From: a bacterium
GTDB taxonomy: Bacteria > Bdellovibrionota_C > UBA2361 > SZUA-149 > JAQTWB01
Reading direction: 5' to 3'
Assembly (NCBI GenBank): GCA_028689495.1
Contig: JAQTWB010000006.1
Coordinates: 1-64,000, forward strand
Length of the DNA stretch: 64,000 bases
The translations under genes and the position numbers were made by a program. Numbering within the stretch: position 1 is the stretch's first letter; each line of letters opens with the position of its first letter. Under the pieces are notes generated by a model. That model was given only the letters and a program-made list of their open reading frames with translations. It did no database searches and had not been told where the DNA came from. Shown piece by piece: positions 7,595-16,270 of the stretch.

Positions 7595-8242
7595 TTACGA
7601 GGCTTCCCGCGCAGCGGGTATCTTTACTGCCAAATATCTAAAGTTACTGTAGCTTGGATTGTTGACCGTGGAGTAGTCATTCCATGTCAGCGTGTATTGC
7701 CCGGTAACCGACAAATCCCTCTCTCGGTTTTTCTTCGTTCCTGCTGAAGCCTGATCGGTCCACGCTAAATTGCCGCTAAGGCTTCGTCCCTCGGTTAGTC
7801 GGAATGCCTCGTCTACTGTTCCAGTGCTTTGGGGCGTTTTCCAGTAGGCGGTGTCGTTCGTCAGCAAGATAGCCCAGCCTTCACAATCGCGAATTGTTGA
7901 GGTGATTTCTTCAAGACGGCAGATGTCCTTGATGAAGTCGTATCTGCCAAGGTCTTGAGCGCTATGGCTCGAAAGGTGAAAGTCTTCGCCGTCCAGATTG
8001 AGTTTCAGGCTACGCGTTTTGTACTTTAACTCGACGGCAATAGATTCGCCGTGGTGTTCGATAAGAAAATCCAGATGCAAAGTCTTGGTATCTGTTCGCA
8101 GCGGTTTTTCCAGACGAATCGATGCCTTAGGCTGGCGGAGATGCAACTCCCAAGCAAACGCATGCTGAAAGTCAGCCTCTGAATGGAATACTCTTCGTTG
8201 AGAGGCAAGGGTGTTCATTACGCTTTGGATATCAAGGTTCAT
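7595..8242 (-). CDS. PD-(D/E)XK nuclease-like protein 1
   Basis: A 215-aa protein with the core L-H-L-D-F-L-I-E ... I-A-V-E-L-K-Y-K (Asp58, Glu71, Lys73), the D ... E-x-K active-site pattern of the PD-(D/E)XK fold. The C-terminal half is unfamiliar. It is the second gene of a leftward pair, four bases after the stop of 8247-8786, so the two are probably co-translated. A role in DNA cleavage or defence is possible; no methyltransferase sits with the pair. Confidence 0.6.
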   Translation of the reverse strand: MNLDIQSVMNTLASQRRVFHSEADFQHAFAWELHLRQPKASIRLEKPLRTDTKTLHLDFLIEHHGESIAVELKYKTRSLKLNLDGEDFHLSSHSAQDLGRYDFIKDICRLEEITSTIRDCEGWAILLTNDTAYWKTPQSTGTVDEAFRLTEGRSLSGNLAWTDQASAGTKKNRERDLSVTGQYTLTWNDYSTVNNPSYSNFRYLAVKIPAAREAS

Positions 8243-8246
8243 CTGG

Positions 8247-8786
8247 CTATCTCATTAAAATTTTTGCCGTGATGATGGAGGCATCGTTTTCATACCCTCT
8301 CGCGGCGAGTGCAGTGACCTTTTTCTTGATGTCATCAGGCGACCAGAATGGCCATCCATTCTTCTGCATGAAGTCCTGGATGATTCCTGCATGTCCCTGA
8401 TGCACGTTTCCAGCAGCAAGGCCTAATCGGATTTCAGTGTTGGCATTTGCCATTCCGCATGCAATAAGGTCCTGATGGAGCCGCGAAAACACTATCGAGC
8501 GATACCGAGCCGATGTGAAAAGCTTGTAGCGGCCTTCTGGCACATCGTGCGTCGCACTCAACTCGTTGAAATTCACCCCTGACGAGTCGAAAAATGACTT
8601 GGCTTCGAACGCTATCACCTCATTTTTTGCGAGATTTAAGGCGAGAAGGTCAATTTCCGGGCGTGGTATCGAGTGTTTTCCGATACTGCGCTTTTCTTCC
8701 TTGGTAACATTTACCTTGAATGAACGACGGACCCAATATCCGTCAGCTTCAAGCAGGGTTGCGACAATCCCTTCAAAATGATCCAT
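8247..8786 (-). CDS. PD-(D/E)XK nuclease-like protein 2
   Basis: A 179-aa protein: short N-terminal helix, then P-E-I-D-L-L-A-L ... V-I-A-F-E-A-K-S (Asp46, Glu61, Lys63), again a D ... E-x-K core of the restriction-endonuclease-like fold. It is first in the leftward pair. Sequence and length differ clearly from its partner, so the two are not a simple duplication. Function is not recognised beyond the fold. Confidence 0.6.
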   Translation of the reverse strand: MDHFEGIVATLLEADGYWVRRSFKVNVTKEEKRSIGKHSIPRPEIDLLALNLAKNEVIAFEAKSFFDSSGVNFNELSATHDVPEGRYKLFTSARYRSIVFSRLHQDLIACGMANANTEIRLGLAAGNVHQGHAGIIQDFMQKNGWPFWSPDDIKKKVTALAARGYENDASIITAKILMR

Positions 8787-8892
8787 GCGGCTTTACTTGA
8801 AACGAGAATGTTTCATTATGCCGCTGATATCTGATTGACTGCATTGGTTCGACGGGTAAAGATGGTGCTTTATCCCTGTAGAGGAGTGAGCT

Positions 8893-9210
8893 GTGCCTGG
8901 AGCTATAGTGGAGCTGAGCGGTGAATTTGCTGACAGGCTGAGAGAGGCAATTGATCTCTGCCGAGGACTTGGGTATTCGCCATTAAGGTTTGAACAGATG
9001 CTCAATAGCAGCCCGAGTGCTGTTTCGCTGGCGAAGAAACTCGTTGTCTCCAGCGATCTTCAAGACGGACTGAAGCGGATTGCGAAACTAGGTCGGCTGG
9101 AACTTTCGATGGAGTCGATTATGCTCGAAGAAAAGTTCAAGCCCTTGTTCCCCGATCCTGTCCTTCAGGCTGCCCGATGGCGTTTAGATGAAGTGCGTAT
9201 TGGACGGTAA
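8893..9210 (+). CDS. Hypothetical 105-aa protein
   Basis: Predicted mostly helical, with no membrane segment or recognised motif. The GTG start has AGGAG eight bases upstream, which supports expression. It points toward the leftward integrase region and stands alone. Confidence 0.55.
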   Translation: MPGAIVELSGEFADRLREAIDLCRGLGYSPLRFEQMLNSSPSAVSLAKKLVVSSDLQDGLKRIAKLGRLELSMESIMLEEKFKPLFPDPVLQAARWRLDEVRIGR

Positions 9211-9231
9211 GCGCAGCGACGCCGCCTGCTT

Positions 9232-9417
9232 TCAAACTGGCCTGACCCCATGCACCGAGCAGTTCTTCCCGTACTGGGCCTCGATCATCGCTCGTGCTTG
9301 GCCCATGTTGATGGCCTGGATGGTGGTCGTCAGGCCTGAAGTGAGGCTACTGCCAATAGTCGCTTTCCCTGGCTCATTTTGGCGATAGACGCTGAATCTG
9401 ACTTCGAACAGTGGCAT
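9232..9417 (-). CDS. Small conserved-style protein downstream of the integrase
   Basis: A 61-aa protein, M-P-L-F-E-V-R-F-S-V-Y-R ... A-Q-A-R-A-M-I-E-A-Q-Y-G-K-N-C. A strong AAGGAG precedes the ATG, and the gene starts 14 bases past the stop of the tyrosine integrase, so it shares that transcript. Small companions of this kind are common next to integrases of proteobacterial islands. An excisionase role is possible, but no HTH is visible. Confidence 0.6.
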   Translation of the reverse strand: MPLFEVRFSVYRQNEPGKATIGSSLTSGLTTTIQAINMGQARAMIEAQYGKNCSVHGVRPV

Positions 9418-9431
9418 GGTGATCTCCTTGG

Positions 9432-10502
9432 TTAGCCGTTTCGCTGGTTGAGTTGGTTGATTACGTCACGGGCCTTCGATGTCACCTGACGGGATTCAAG
9501 GTGGGCGTAACGCATGGTTGTCTTGATGTCGCTGTGGCCGAGGATTTCGCGCACTTCGTAAACGCTCATTCCATTCTGGACAAGGCGAGAGGCGTGGGTG
9601 TGACGCAGGGTATGCACTCGGCACCTCTGTAATCCAGCTCGTAAAATCGCTTTGCGGATTGACTGAGTGCAGTAACCACGGGCTTCGCCGTCTCGATTGC
9701 TGAATACAAACCGGTTGGTCTTTGACTTTTCTCGGCGGGACAGCACCTCAAATACCCGGTCGGTCATGTACAGAACCGTCTCGTTTTCGACCTTCGACCG
9801 CCAGAGGTGAATGGCTCGCTCCGCTAGGTCAATGCGTTGCCACTCGATGTTGGCAATTTCGCTGTACCGAGCCCCGGTATCCAGCAGCAAGATAACTAGG
9901 TCGTAGGCGTCCTGCATGACCCGCTTCAGTTCTTCGCTGCGCTCAGCCATCGGTTTCAGGCCGGCACCTTCCCGGTTAGGTGCTAATTCACGAAGCAGGC
10001 GGGTTTCCTCCTCGCTGCTCAGGTAGCGCAACGGCACCTTCGGGATTTTCACGGTAGGGAATTCGATGTCGCTGACTTGGTAGCCCAATTTCTTGCTGAA
10101 TTTCCATGTGCCACGAACCAACAGCAACCCGTACTTGATGATTTCCGCACCAACGCCTTCGTTGGTGCGTGCTTGCTTGAACCGCTCCAGGTCATGTGCC
10201 GTGATTTCGTCGATGTACTTCTTCATGGGGAGCAGGCGGAACAACACGGCTTCGTGGGCAAGCAAGTTGGCGTAGCTGGCAATTCCCTTTTTCGACACCT
10301 TGTATTGCTGGAATGCATCTGCCAGCGAAATCCGTGGCTTCCTGCCTCGGTATTGCTGTGCATGTAGCTGGGCCTTCCATTCGACCTCCATCTGCTCGGC
10401 GGTCTTCTTGCTGGTGGTCCTGGTTGAGCGGATGTAGGTCTGCCCGTTGAACTGGAATTGCATATACCAGTACTTGCTATTTCCTCGCTTAACGATGCTC
10501 AT
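9432..10502 (-). CDS. Tyrosine recombinase / phage-type integrase
   Basis: A 356-aa integrase. The N-terminal Arm/SAM-like region (R-G-N-S-K-Y-W-Y-M-Q-F) is followed by a catalytic domain with all expected residues: Arg212 (T-G-A-R-Y-S-E), Lys237, His297 and Arg300 (H-T-L-R-H-T-H-A), His323 (L-G-H-S) and nucleophile Tyr332 (M-R-Y-A-H-L). It should cut and rejoin DNA through a 3'-phosphotyrosine link. The element's own boundaries match the serine recombinase site, so this enzyme has another job: resolving multimers, moving a nested island, or a leftover from an older element. Confidence 0.9.
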   Translation of the reverse strand: MSIVKRGNSKYWYMQFQFNGQTYIRSTRTTSKKTAEQMEVEWKAQLHAQQYRGRKPRISLADAFQQYKVSKKGIASYANLLAHEAVLFRLLPMKKYIDEITAHDLERFKQARTNEGVGAEIIKYGLLLVRGTWKFSKKLGYQVSDIEFPTVKIPKVPLRYLSSEEETRLLRELAPNREGAGLKPMAERSEELKRVMQDAYDLVILLLDTGARYSEIANIEWQRIDLAERAIHLWRSKVENETVLYMTDRVFEVLSRREKSKTNRFVFSNRDGEARGYCTQSIRKAILRAGLQRCRVHTLRHTHASRLVQNGMSVYEVREILGHSDIKTTMRYAHLESRQVTSKARDVINQLNQRNG

Positions 10503-11274
10503 GACTTAGGTCCAATTCAGGTGATCTACATGGAGACCATCCATGACCTACCGGGTTGGGGCAACGCCAATTCCCGAGAAATGCATGTGAGGAAAGAAGC
10601 CATCGAGTGGGTGAATTCGGAGCAGCGAAGCGCTACGAAATTCACCACGAGATCAGTCGCCGAAGGCGAATGCATTGCATCGAATGAAAGGCAAAGTGCC
10701 GTGGTCATCCGAGAAAAAATGAACAAAATCCCGAAATGCTGTTTTGGCCGGGACGATTGGTGGAGACCATTCGAGGCTTGCGTGCTGCGCACGTGATTTG
10801 CGGTGTTCCTCAGCTTCGCTTCGTCACCACTCGCAAATCAGGTCTTTTCTTGCAACCGGGAGGCAGGGGCATTGCCCCGTTTGAGTTAGACCAACTCGCA
10901 CAACTCCTGTCGGGTTCGCTGCGCTGCCATTGCTGGCGGTGTGTTACGGATCGTGGATGAAAAGTTGAAGCGTGATTCCCAAGCTGACCCATCATCAACG
11001 CCATCCACTCGGCATCTCTGAAACTTTAACCGGCTTCACCCGGCAGGCTCGTTATTGCGGCTCCACGCAATCTGTTCCCATCACTGCCAGTCAGTTAGGG
11101 TATGGCTGGCTGAGGCGTCTGTCTGCTTGTGTTCGTGCTTGTCTCGACGCTGGACAAGGGTATTTATGCTTCGGAAGAGGTTGGGAAAATATTTCCTTCA
11201 AGTCATTTGTAATAGTTAAAAATCAAAATGGCCTAGTCCCTGAATATTTTTATTTACGTATTGCAATATACAAA
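10503..11274. other. Hairpin-rich non-coding region
   Basis: No convincing gene in about 770 bases. At least five inverted repeats occur: GTGAATTCG...CGAAATTCAC (10611-10645), TCGCC-GAA-GGCGA (10657-10669), GATTTGCG...CGCAAATC (10795-10839), GGGGC-ATT-GCCCC (10866-10878) and GAGTT-AGACC-AACTC (10883-10897). The 10-mer TGGAGACCAT occurs directly at 10531 and 10761. Candidates are the tyrosine integrase's attachment region, a replication or strand origin, or a structured RNA; the sequence alone does not choose. Confidence 0.4.
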
Positions 11275-11976
11275 TTAGCTGTAATGAAGTTCTGCGCATA
11301 TTGCAGATGCATCATCAATTAAACCTCTTTCAATGACCAGGTTTTGGATTGCCTTCACGAAATATTCAACACGATAGTTTTGAAGAGAAAGCGCTACGAT
11401 TTCCTGTTTGGTTAATTGTTTATATACGCCATCAGAGAGGAGTAATAGGCGGTCATTATCTTGTACGGAAAATTCACACTGAAACAAATCGAAATTCCCT
11501 TTTCCGTTCAGGGATGAAAGTAAAACATTTCTACGAGGGTATCGAAGTGCTCGTTCCCGGGATAGAACTCCCTCCTCAACTAATTTTGCTACCTCTGTTT
11601 GATCACGTGTCCGCGTCTGTATGCCTTTATTTCGAAGATGATAGATACGAGTGTCTCCAACATGACCTACCGAGGCTGTGTTCTCAGTAATCCAACATGC
11701 AGACAATGTCGTGCTCCATTGATCAGGGGCAAGGCCAGCAGCTGCTTTAATTTTTGAATCTAATTCCGCAAAGAGTTCTGGAATGTTTTGAGGTATCCCA
11801 AACTCTGTACAAGTTTTAATTACAAGACTTGCAGCATCACCACCATGTTGAGCTGAGCCTACTCCGTCTGCAATTGCCAATAAGTGGACATTTTCAGGAA
11901 GCGATGCGTAGGCTAGAAAATCGAAATTTTCCCCATCGCCTGATAGACTAAACGAAGAAGTTTCAATGTTAAGCAC
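11275..11976 (-). CDS. PP2C-family Ser/Thr protein phosphatase
   Basis: A 233-aa protein with the PPM/PP2C motif series in order: I-A-D-G-V-G-S-A ... G-G-D-A-A-S, S-T-T-L-S-A-C, G-H-V-G-D-T-R-I-Y, R-D-Q-T-E-V, L-L-L-S-D-G-V-Y and D-D-A-S-A-I. The aspartates of these motifs bind the two metal ions. It overlaps the kinase gene by 8 bp and lies downstream of it, so the pair is translationally coupled. It should reverse phosphorylation by the kinase. Proteobacterial kinase/phosphatase pairs also occur in type VI secretion and abortive-infection loci; no secretion genes are present here. Confidence 0.9.
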   Translation of the reverse strand: MLNIETSSFSLSGDGENFDFLAYASLPENVHLLAIADGVGSAQHGGDAASLVIKTCTEFGIPQNIPELFAELDSKIKAAAGLAPDQWSTTLSACWITENTASVGHVGDTRIYHLRNKGIQTRTRDQTEVAKLVEEGVLSRERALRYPRRNVLLSSLNGKGNFDLFQCEFSVQDNDRLLLLSDGVYKQLTKQEIVALSLQNYRVEYFVKAIQNLVIERGLIDDASAICAELHYS

Positions 11977-13330
11977 TAACGGGAATCCAAATTTTCTGCA
12001 GGACGGGATTTAGTGAAGAGCGGCTTATGCTTATTGACCATTCTAAATGCTCAATGTCTGGTAGTAACTTAAGATCACGTACTTCAATTTCAAGAAGAAT
12101 TCGTTCAGCTGTGGGTGTGTCAAGGGTTGGTCCAGCGAGATTTGCGAATCGTCTTTCAACAAACCAACGATTGTGAGATGTTCCTAACCCCAACATTGCA
12201 ATAAGGGAGGATGCTCTTACCCCTACATCTCCGAACTCAAACAGCCAAGTCAATTTGTCAGCGATTACATCGCAGTAATCGAAATTAAATTTTCCGCGAC
12301 CGATGTTGACGTAATCTATATAGTAACCAGAGAATGCTGTTAGCAAGTCCGGGGCATTGGTATGCAAAGCCTCTAAGTGATCTTTCGAAAAAGCTCGTAA
12401 CACTAGATCCAAGGTCGAGGAGTTTTCATCTAGGTCCTCTAACAATAAGAAAACGCTGTCCCATTCTTGATCATCTAGGTGTTTCCCTGAATGCAGCAAT
12501 TCGACGATCTGTTCTTCCTTTTCGGACCCGAATTTCAGCACCTCGCTTTGCATTGCTTCATAAAGCGCTGCACGCACTTCTGCAATACTGGAAAATCTTC
12601 TGGCTGGTAGAAGTTTCGTGCACTTTGAAGCTACTGTGCCCACAGCTCCAGCAAAGTTCGTCTCGGTATATGGAACCCGTGCGGCTGTTGGCCCAACAAA
12701 AATGTCATATAAAAGAACGCCGAAAGAGAACACATCTGATCTTGCTGTCGCGCGCTTGAAGTTTGATATTAGTTCTGGGGCTGCATATCTCTCGGTGCCA
12801 CCCTGTGTACCCGTGGCTGTAAGTGTTGTGCTGTCCCCTGTTGTCACCTTTATCAGGCCGAAATCTGAAAGAGCATAGCGATATGTCCCATCAGGATTTC
12901 TTAATCGAAGGATGTTTTGTGGTTTCAAATCACGGTGATAGATACCTTGGCTGTGTATCCATTCAAGACCGGCGAGAATATCGAATAGGGCTTGGTTCGG
13001 AGCGCCACCTAGCGTGTGGTCAGAAGCTAAATCTTTCGCAAGCGTACATTCAGCAAGCTCCATAACAAAAAATGGTGGAGTGCTTGTGAGATTGCTTTCA
13101 AAAATGCGGACAACGTTAGGATGGGCTAACTTAGCTTGATAAGTTGCTTCGCTATGGAAACGACGTTTTAGCTCTTCTTCGGAAATATAGCCGGATTTAA
13201 TTGCATTGAGCACTTCGGGGCTGGGGTCAAACTTTTTTACTGCAACATCTCCCCATGTGTCGGTGTGGAAATGGTCGACTTGCCCAAATGCGCCGCGTCC
13301 CTTGTTTTCGCGGAAGGTGTAGATTGTCAT
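11969..13330 (-). CDS. Hanks-type Ser/Thr protein kinase with helical C-terminal domain
   Basis: A 453-aa soluble kinase. Catalytic landmarks: glycine loop G-R-G-A-F-G-Q-V (11-18), lysine in V-A-V-K-K (Lys32), H-R-D-L-K-P-Q-N (132-139), D-F-G (156-158) and A-P-E (184-186). All key residues are present, so it should be active. Residues after about 275 are helical, Leu/Asp-rich and resemble no domain I can name; there is no transmembrane segment or PASTA repeat, unlike PknB-type sensors. It lies about 100 bp past hsdS on the same strand and could be read through from the hsd operon. A defence role with the RM system is an inference. Confidence 0.9.
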   Translation of the reverse strand: MTIYTFRENKGRGAFGQVDHFHTDTWGDVAVKKFDPSPEVLNAIKSGYISEEELKRRFHSEATYQAKLAHPNVVRIFESNLTSTPPFFVMELAECTLAKDLASDHTLGGAPNQALFDILAGLEWIHSQGIYHRDLKPQNILRLRNPDGTYRYALSDFGLIKVTTGDSTTLTATGTQGGTERYAAPELISNFKRATARSDVFSFGVLLYDIFVGPTAARVPYTETNFAGAVGTVASKCTKLLPARRFSSIAEVRAALYEAMQSEVLKFGSEKEEQIVELLHSGKHLDDQEWDSVFLLLEDLDENSSTLDLVLRAFSKDHLEALHTNAPDLLTAFSGYYIDYVNIGRGKFNFDYCDVIADKLTWLFEFGDVGVRASSLIAMLGLGTSHNRWFVERRFANLAGPTLDTPTAERILLEIEVRDLKLLPDIEHLEWSISISRSSLNPVLQKIWIPVSA

Positions 13331-13436
13331 AATGTCAATTGATATGAGCTGTAGGCCAGCATTATAGGTAGTTAATTGGTCAAATTCTGATCACCGAAAA
13401 AAGCAAGGTCAGTCAGGCTGGGACTAAGAGTTACTT

Positions 13437-14630
13437 TTATCGGACGCGTTGGACTACCGAAACCTGACCGTTCATCAATAATGGAAGGAGCCATTCACGG
13501 AGTTGAGATAGCTGCTGATTTTCCTGTGATGAGATATGCATTTTATTGAACAACGGAGCAATTCTTCGCTCAAAGTTTTGAATTAGAGACGTCGGAGGGA
13601 ATGCTCTAGGGATTCTTAATGCAGCTTCGCGATTCAACCCTGGAACTGCGCTATCGCTATTCATATTCTCGAGGCCTAGCGAAGACAACAGGTATTTCAA
13701 ATAGATAAAGCCTATCTCCGCTATGGGTTTGACGTAGTAAGTTGTGTCAATTGGGAAGAAATCGGTGTGTATGAAAGTGATTGCCCCAACCGTGCCTTTG
13801 CGACCAACAACGATACCTGGACCCTTCACAAGGAAATCTGAGTGATAACCCACTACTCCATTTGAGCCAATAACGGGATATCCACTCCCTGTCCTGTTTT
13901 CAGCCTTAAGCCCCTTACCGTACTCAAGAGAGATCAGGCTGCCAATAGTGCTATTGCACCAACCCTCCGGAATTTCACGTTTAAGAGTGGTGTTGAAGAT
14001 CATCTCGCCACCGGAGGACTTGTATGGGTTTCCGTTGATGTCAGGAAAATCATACTGTACGAACCAGTAGTCGTACAAAGCCTTGGCCATTGCTTCTAAC
14101 TCCGCGTTAATGCGGTTGTTGCAATCGATTTTGGCATCGATATTTTTCAGCAAGTCAGCGACTTTCTTTTGCTCCTCCATTCCAGGTATCCGTATCGCGA
14201 AATCGGGCATCTCATTCAGTGCAATTCGGTCCACCGTTGCGCCCGTGATGGTGTTAGCAACAATGGTTTGCTGAAATGTTGGAGATAGATAGGCGTAAAG
14301 GAGGTACTCGGGAATTACCTTATCTGAACGCGGGCGCAACAATCCCATACGACGACCCAAACATGCTCTGACACCATCTGGCATCAAAGCAGCTTCGCCC
14401 AATCTGGTTTCATAAGAGAACAGCAAATCACCCATTCGTGGAGTAACTCGCTTTGTCCATTTCTTAAAATCCACTTCACTGAGGTGAGCAGACTTCGATA
14501 GATCAAGTCTCCCGTTTTCCAGACTGGAAATGCTTAAGAAAAACGGCCCATCGTTTGTCTTGGTTGGTGTTGCGTGCGGACCATCAAAAATCTCGGCGAC
14601 GCTCCCAATCGTGGTCATGGAGTTAGCCAT
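13437..14630 (-). CDS. hsdS: Type I restriction-modification specificity subunit HsdS
   Basis: A 397-aa DNA-recognition subunit with two target recognition domains (about 1-170 and 205-375), each followed by a conserved helical spacer (E-E-Q-K-K-V-A-D-L-L-K-N-I-D-A-K-I near 150; a shorter helix near the C terminus). Each domain reads half of a bipartite target; the target cannot be predicted here. It overlaps hsdM by 8 bp, so translation is coupled. Confidence 0.92.
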   Translation of the reverse strand: MANSMTTIGSVAEIFDGPHATPTKTNDGPFFLSISSLENGRLDLSKSAHLSEVDFKKWTKRVTPRMGDLLFSYETRLGEAALMPDGVRACLGRRMGLLRPRSDKVIPEYLLYAYLSPTFQQTIVANTITGATVDRIALNEMPDFAIRIPGMEEQKKVADLLKNIDAKIDCNNRINAELEAMAKALYDYWFVQYDFPDINGNPYKSSGGEMIFNTTLKREIPEGWCNSTIGSLISLEYGKGLKAENRTGSGYPVIGSNGVVGYHSDFLVKGPGIVVGRKGTVGAITFIHTDFFPIDTTYYVKPIAEIGFIYLKYLLSSLGLENMNSDSAVPGLNREAALRIPRAFPPTSLIQNFERRIAPLFNKMHISSQENQQLSQLREWLLPLLMNGQVSVVQRVR

Positions 14631-16260
14631 TGAAAATCACCCCTGCCAGCTGCTTCTTGATCTCCTGTTCCAACCCCGCCGACTTCTTGAACAGCACCTC
14701 CAGCTTGTCAGTGAAACCTTGCAACTTCTCGGAAAACTGCTCAGGTGTCAGATCACAGTATTCAATCTTCACGTCAAAATAATGCCCTGCACTCAAGCTG
14801 TAATTTTTGGAAGCGATGTCGTTGTAGCTCACTGCAATGGAGAAGTTCTCTACCATCTGCTTGGCGTTGAAGGTGGCAATGATGCGGTCTTCTTCGGTTT
14901 CGGACAGCAGGGTTTTCTGGTTCTTGCCGTCCTTAACCTTGGTGCCAAGATTTGAGGCGTCGATCAGCATCACGTCGCCTTTGTTGGCCGCGTCGATGAA
15001 CAGGATGGAGACATTGGTGCCAGTGGTGGCGAAGATGTTGCTGGGCATGGAGACCACCCCCGCGAGCATCTTGTTATCTACCAGATGCTGACGGATACCC
15101 TTGTCGATGCCGCTTTGCGCCGTGATAAAGCCAGTAGGAACGACTACAGCTGCTTTACCACCGGGCTTGAGCGAGTAGATGATGTGCTGCAGGAAGAGCT
15201 GGTAGATGGCCATTTTGTCCACGGCCTGTTTCGGGATGTTCGGCACCCCTGCAAAAAAGCGTTCCTGATGCTCATTGGTATCCAGTTCATTCCTGAAATC
15301 GGAGAAATCCATCTTGAACGGTGGATTGCTGACGATGTAATCAAATTTTTTGAGCGCCTTGCCGTCCCGGTGGTAGGGGTGGAGCATGGTATTGCCCTGG
15401 ATGATGTTGGGGATGGAATGCACCAGGTTGTTCAGGATCAGATTCAGACGCAACAGACTGGATGATTTTTGCGAGATATCCTGCGAGTAGATCGAACAAC
15501 GCTGCTCACCGATGGCGTGGGCGATGTTCATTAACAGCGTGCCTGAGCCTGCTGAAGGGTCGTAACAACTCACGTTGCTGATTTTTCCCCGTACCGATTC
15601 AGGAACCAGAATGGCTGCCATGATCTTGGCCACGGCGTGTGGAGTGTAGTACTCGGCGTATTTGCCGCCGCTGTCTTTGTTGTAGTCCTTGATCAGGTAC
15701 TCAAACAGAGCGGCGTAAAAATCGTATTTCTCGCTAAATATCCGCTCAAAACTAAAGTCGCCTAGCTTGTTGATAACCGCTCGGCAAAAGGCATCGCGCT
15801 TGGACGGATCAGTGATGAACTCGCTGACGCGATCAAACAGCGTAACCTTGGCTCCTCCATCCGTTTTGACGGCGAAGATGTCGTTGTTGGTGATTGCAAT
15901 GTCACGCAGTGTGTCGTCAAACAGCTTGGCGAATTCGGGTGCGTTCTGACGGCCAAACAGTTGGGCGATGAAATGCTCAGGTTTTAACCGAGCAGTATCC
16001 GGCCCCATCTGCATTTGCAGCATTTCCAGCTCGTCTGCACTTAAGTCAGCAATGGCCGCTTCCCAGCTGTCAGCTTTGTCGAGTTCCGGTCGTATTTTCT
16101 TAGCTTCGAACGCGAATTTGTCGTTGAGAAACTTGTAGAGGAATACCTGTGTGATGATCTTGAACTCGTTGCCATCGTTTCCTAAACCATAGGCGGCGCA
16201 AATGGCCTTGAGGCTGTCAATAAGTTCGCGGGTGCGTTGCTCAAATTGCTGCGTTACCAA
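14623..16260 (-). CDS. hsdM: Type I restriction-modification DNA methyltransferase HsdM
   Basis: A 545-aa N6-adenine methyltransferase subunit. It has the HsdM N-terminal helical domain (F-E-Q-R-T-R-E-L-I-D-S-L), the SAM motif D-P-S-A-G-S-G-T and the catalytic N-P-P-F, with a C-terminal coiled-coil that contacts HsdS. I place the start at the TTG encoding M-V-T-Q-Q-F-E-Q because AGGAG lies seven bases upstream, inside the end of hsdR, and family members usually begin near here. An ATG 57 bases further upstream is the alternative. It forms M2S with HsdS and R2M2S with HsdR. Confidence 0.92.
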   Translation of the reverse strand: MVTQQFEQRTRELIDSLKAICAAYGLGNDGNEFKIITQVFLYKFLNDKFAFEAKKIRPELDKADSWEAAIADLSADELEMLQMQMGPDTARLKPEHFIAQLFGRQNAPEFAKLFDDTLRDIAITNNDIFAVKTDGGAKVTLFDRVSEFITDPSKRDAFCRAVINKLGDFSFERIFSEKYDFYAALFEYLIKDYNKDSGGKYAEYYTPHAVAKIMAAILVPESVRGKISNVSCYDPSAGSGTLLMNIAHAIGEQRCSIYSQDISQKSSSLLRLNLILNNLVHSIPNIIQGNTMLHPYHRDGKALKKFDYIVSNPPFKMDFSDFRNELDTNEHQERFFAGVPNIPKQAVDKMAIYQLFLQHIIYSLKPGGKAAVVVPTGFITAQSGIDKGIRQHLVDNKMLAGVVSMPSNIFATTGTNVSILFIDAANKGDVMLIDASNLGTKVKDGKNQKTLLSETEEDRIIATFNAKQMVENFSIAVSYNDIASKNYSLSAGHYFDVKIEYCDLTPEQFSEKLQGFTDKLEVLFKKSAGLEQEIKKQLAGVIFNG

Positions 16261-16270
16261 CTGCGTGCTC

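Noticed and set aside
7581-7605. AAGCCTCG...CGAGGCTT hairpin as a terminator
   Set aside because: It overlaps the end of the convergent nuclease gene and has no T-tract on either side; possible but too weak to list.
10503-11274. Small proteins in the hairpin-rich gap
   Set aside because: Frames of 60-116 codons exist on both strands but lack ribosome binding sites and protein-like composition.
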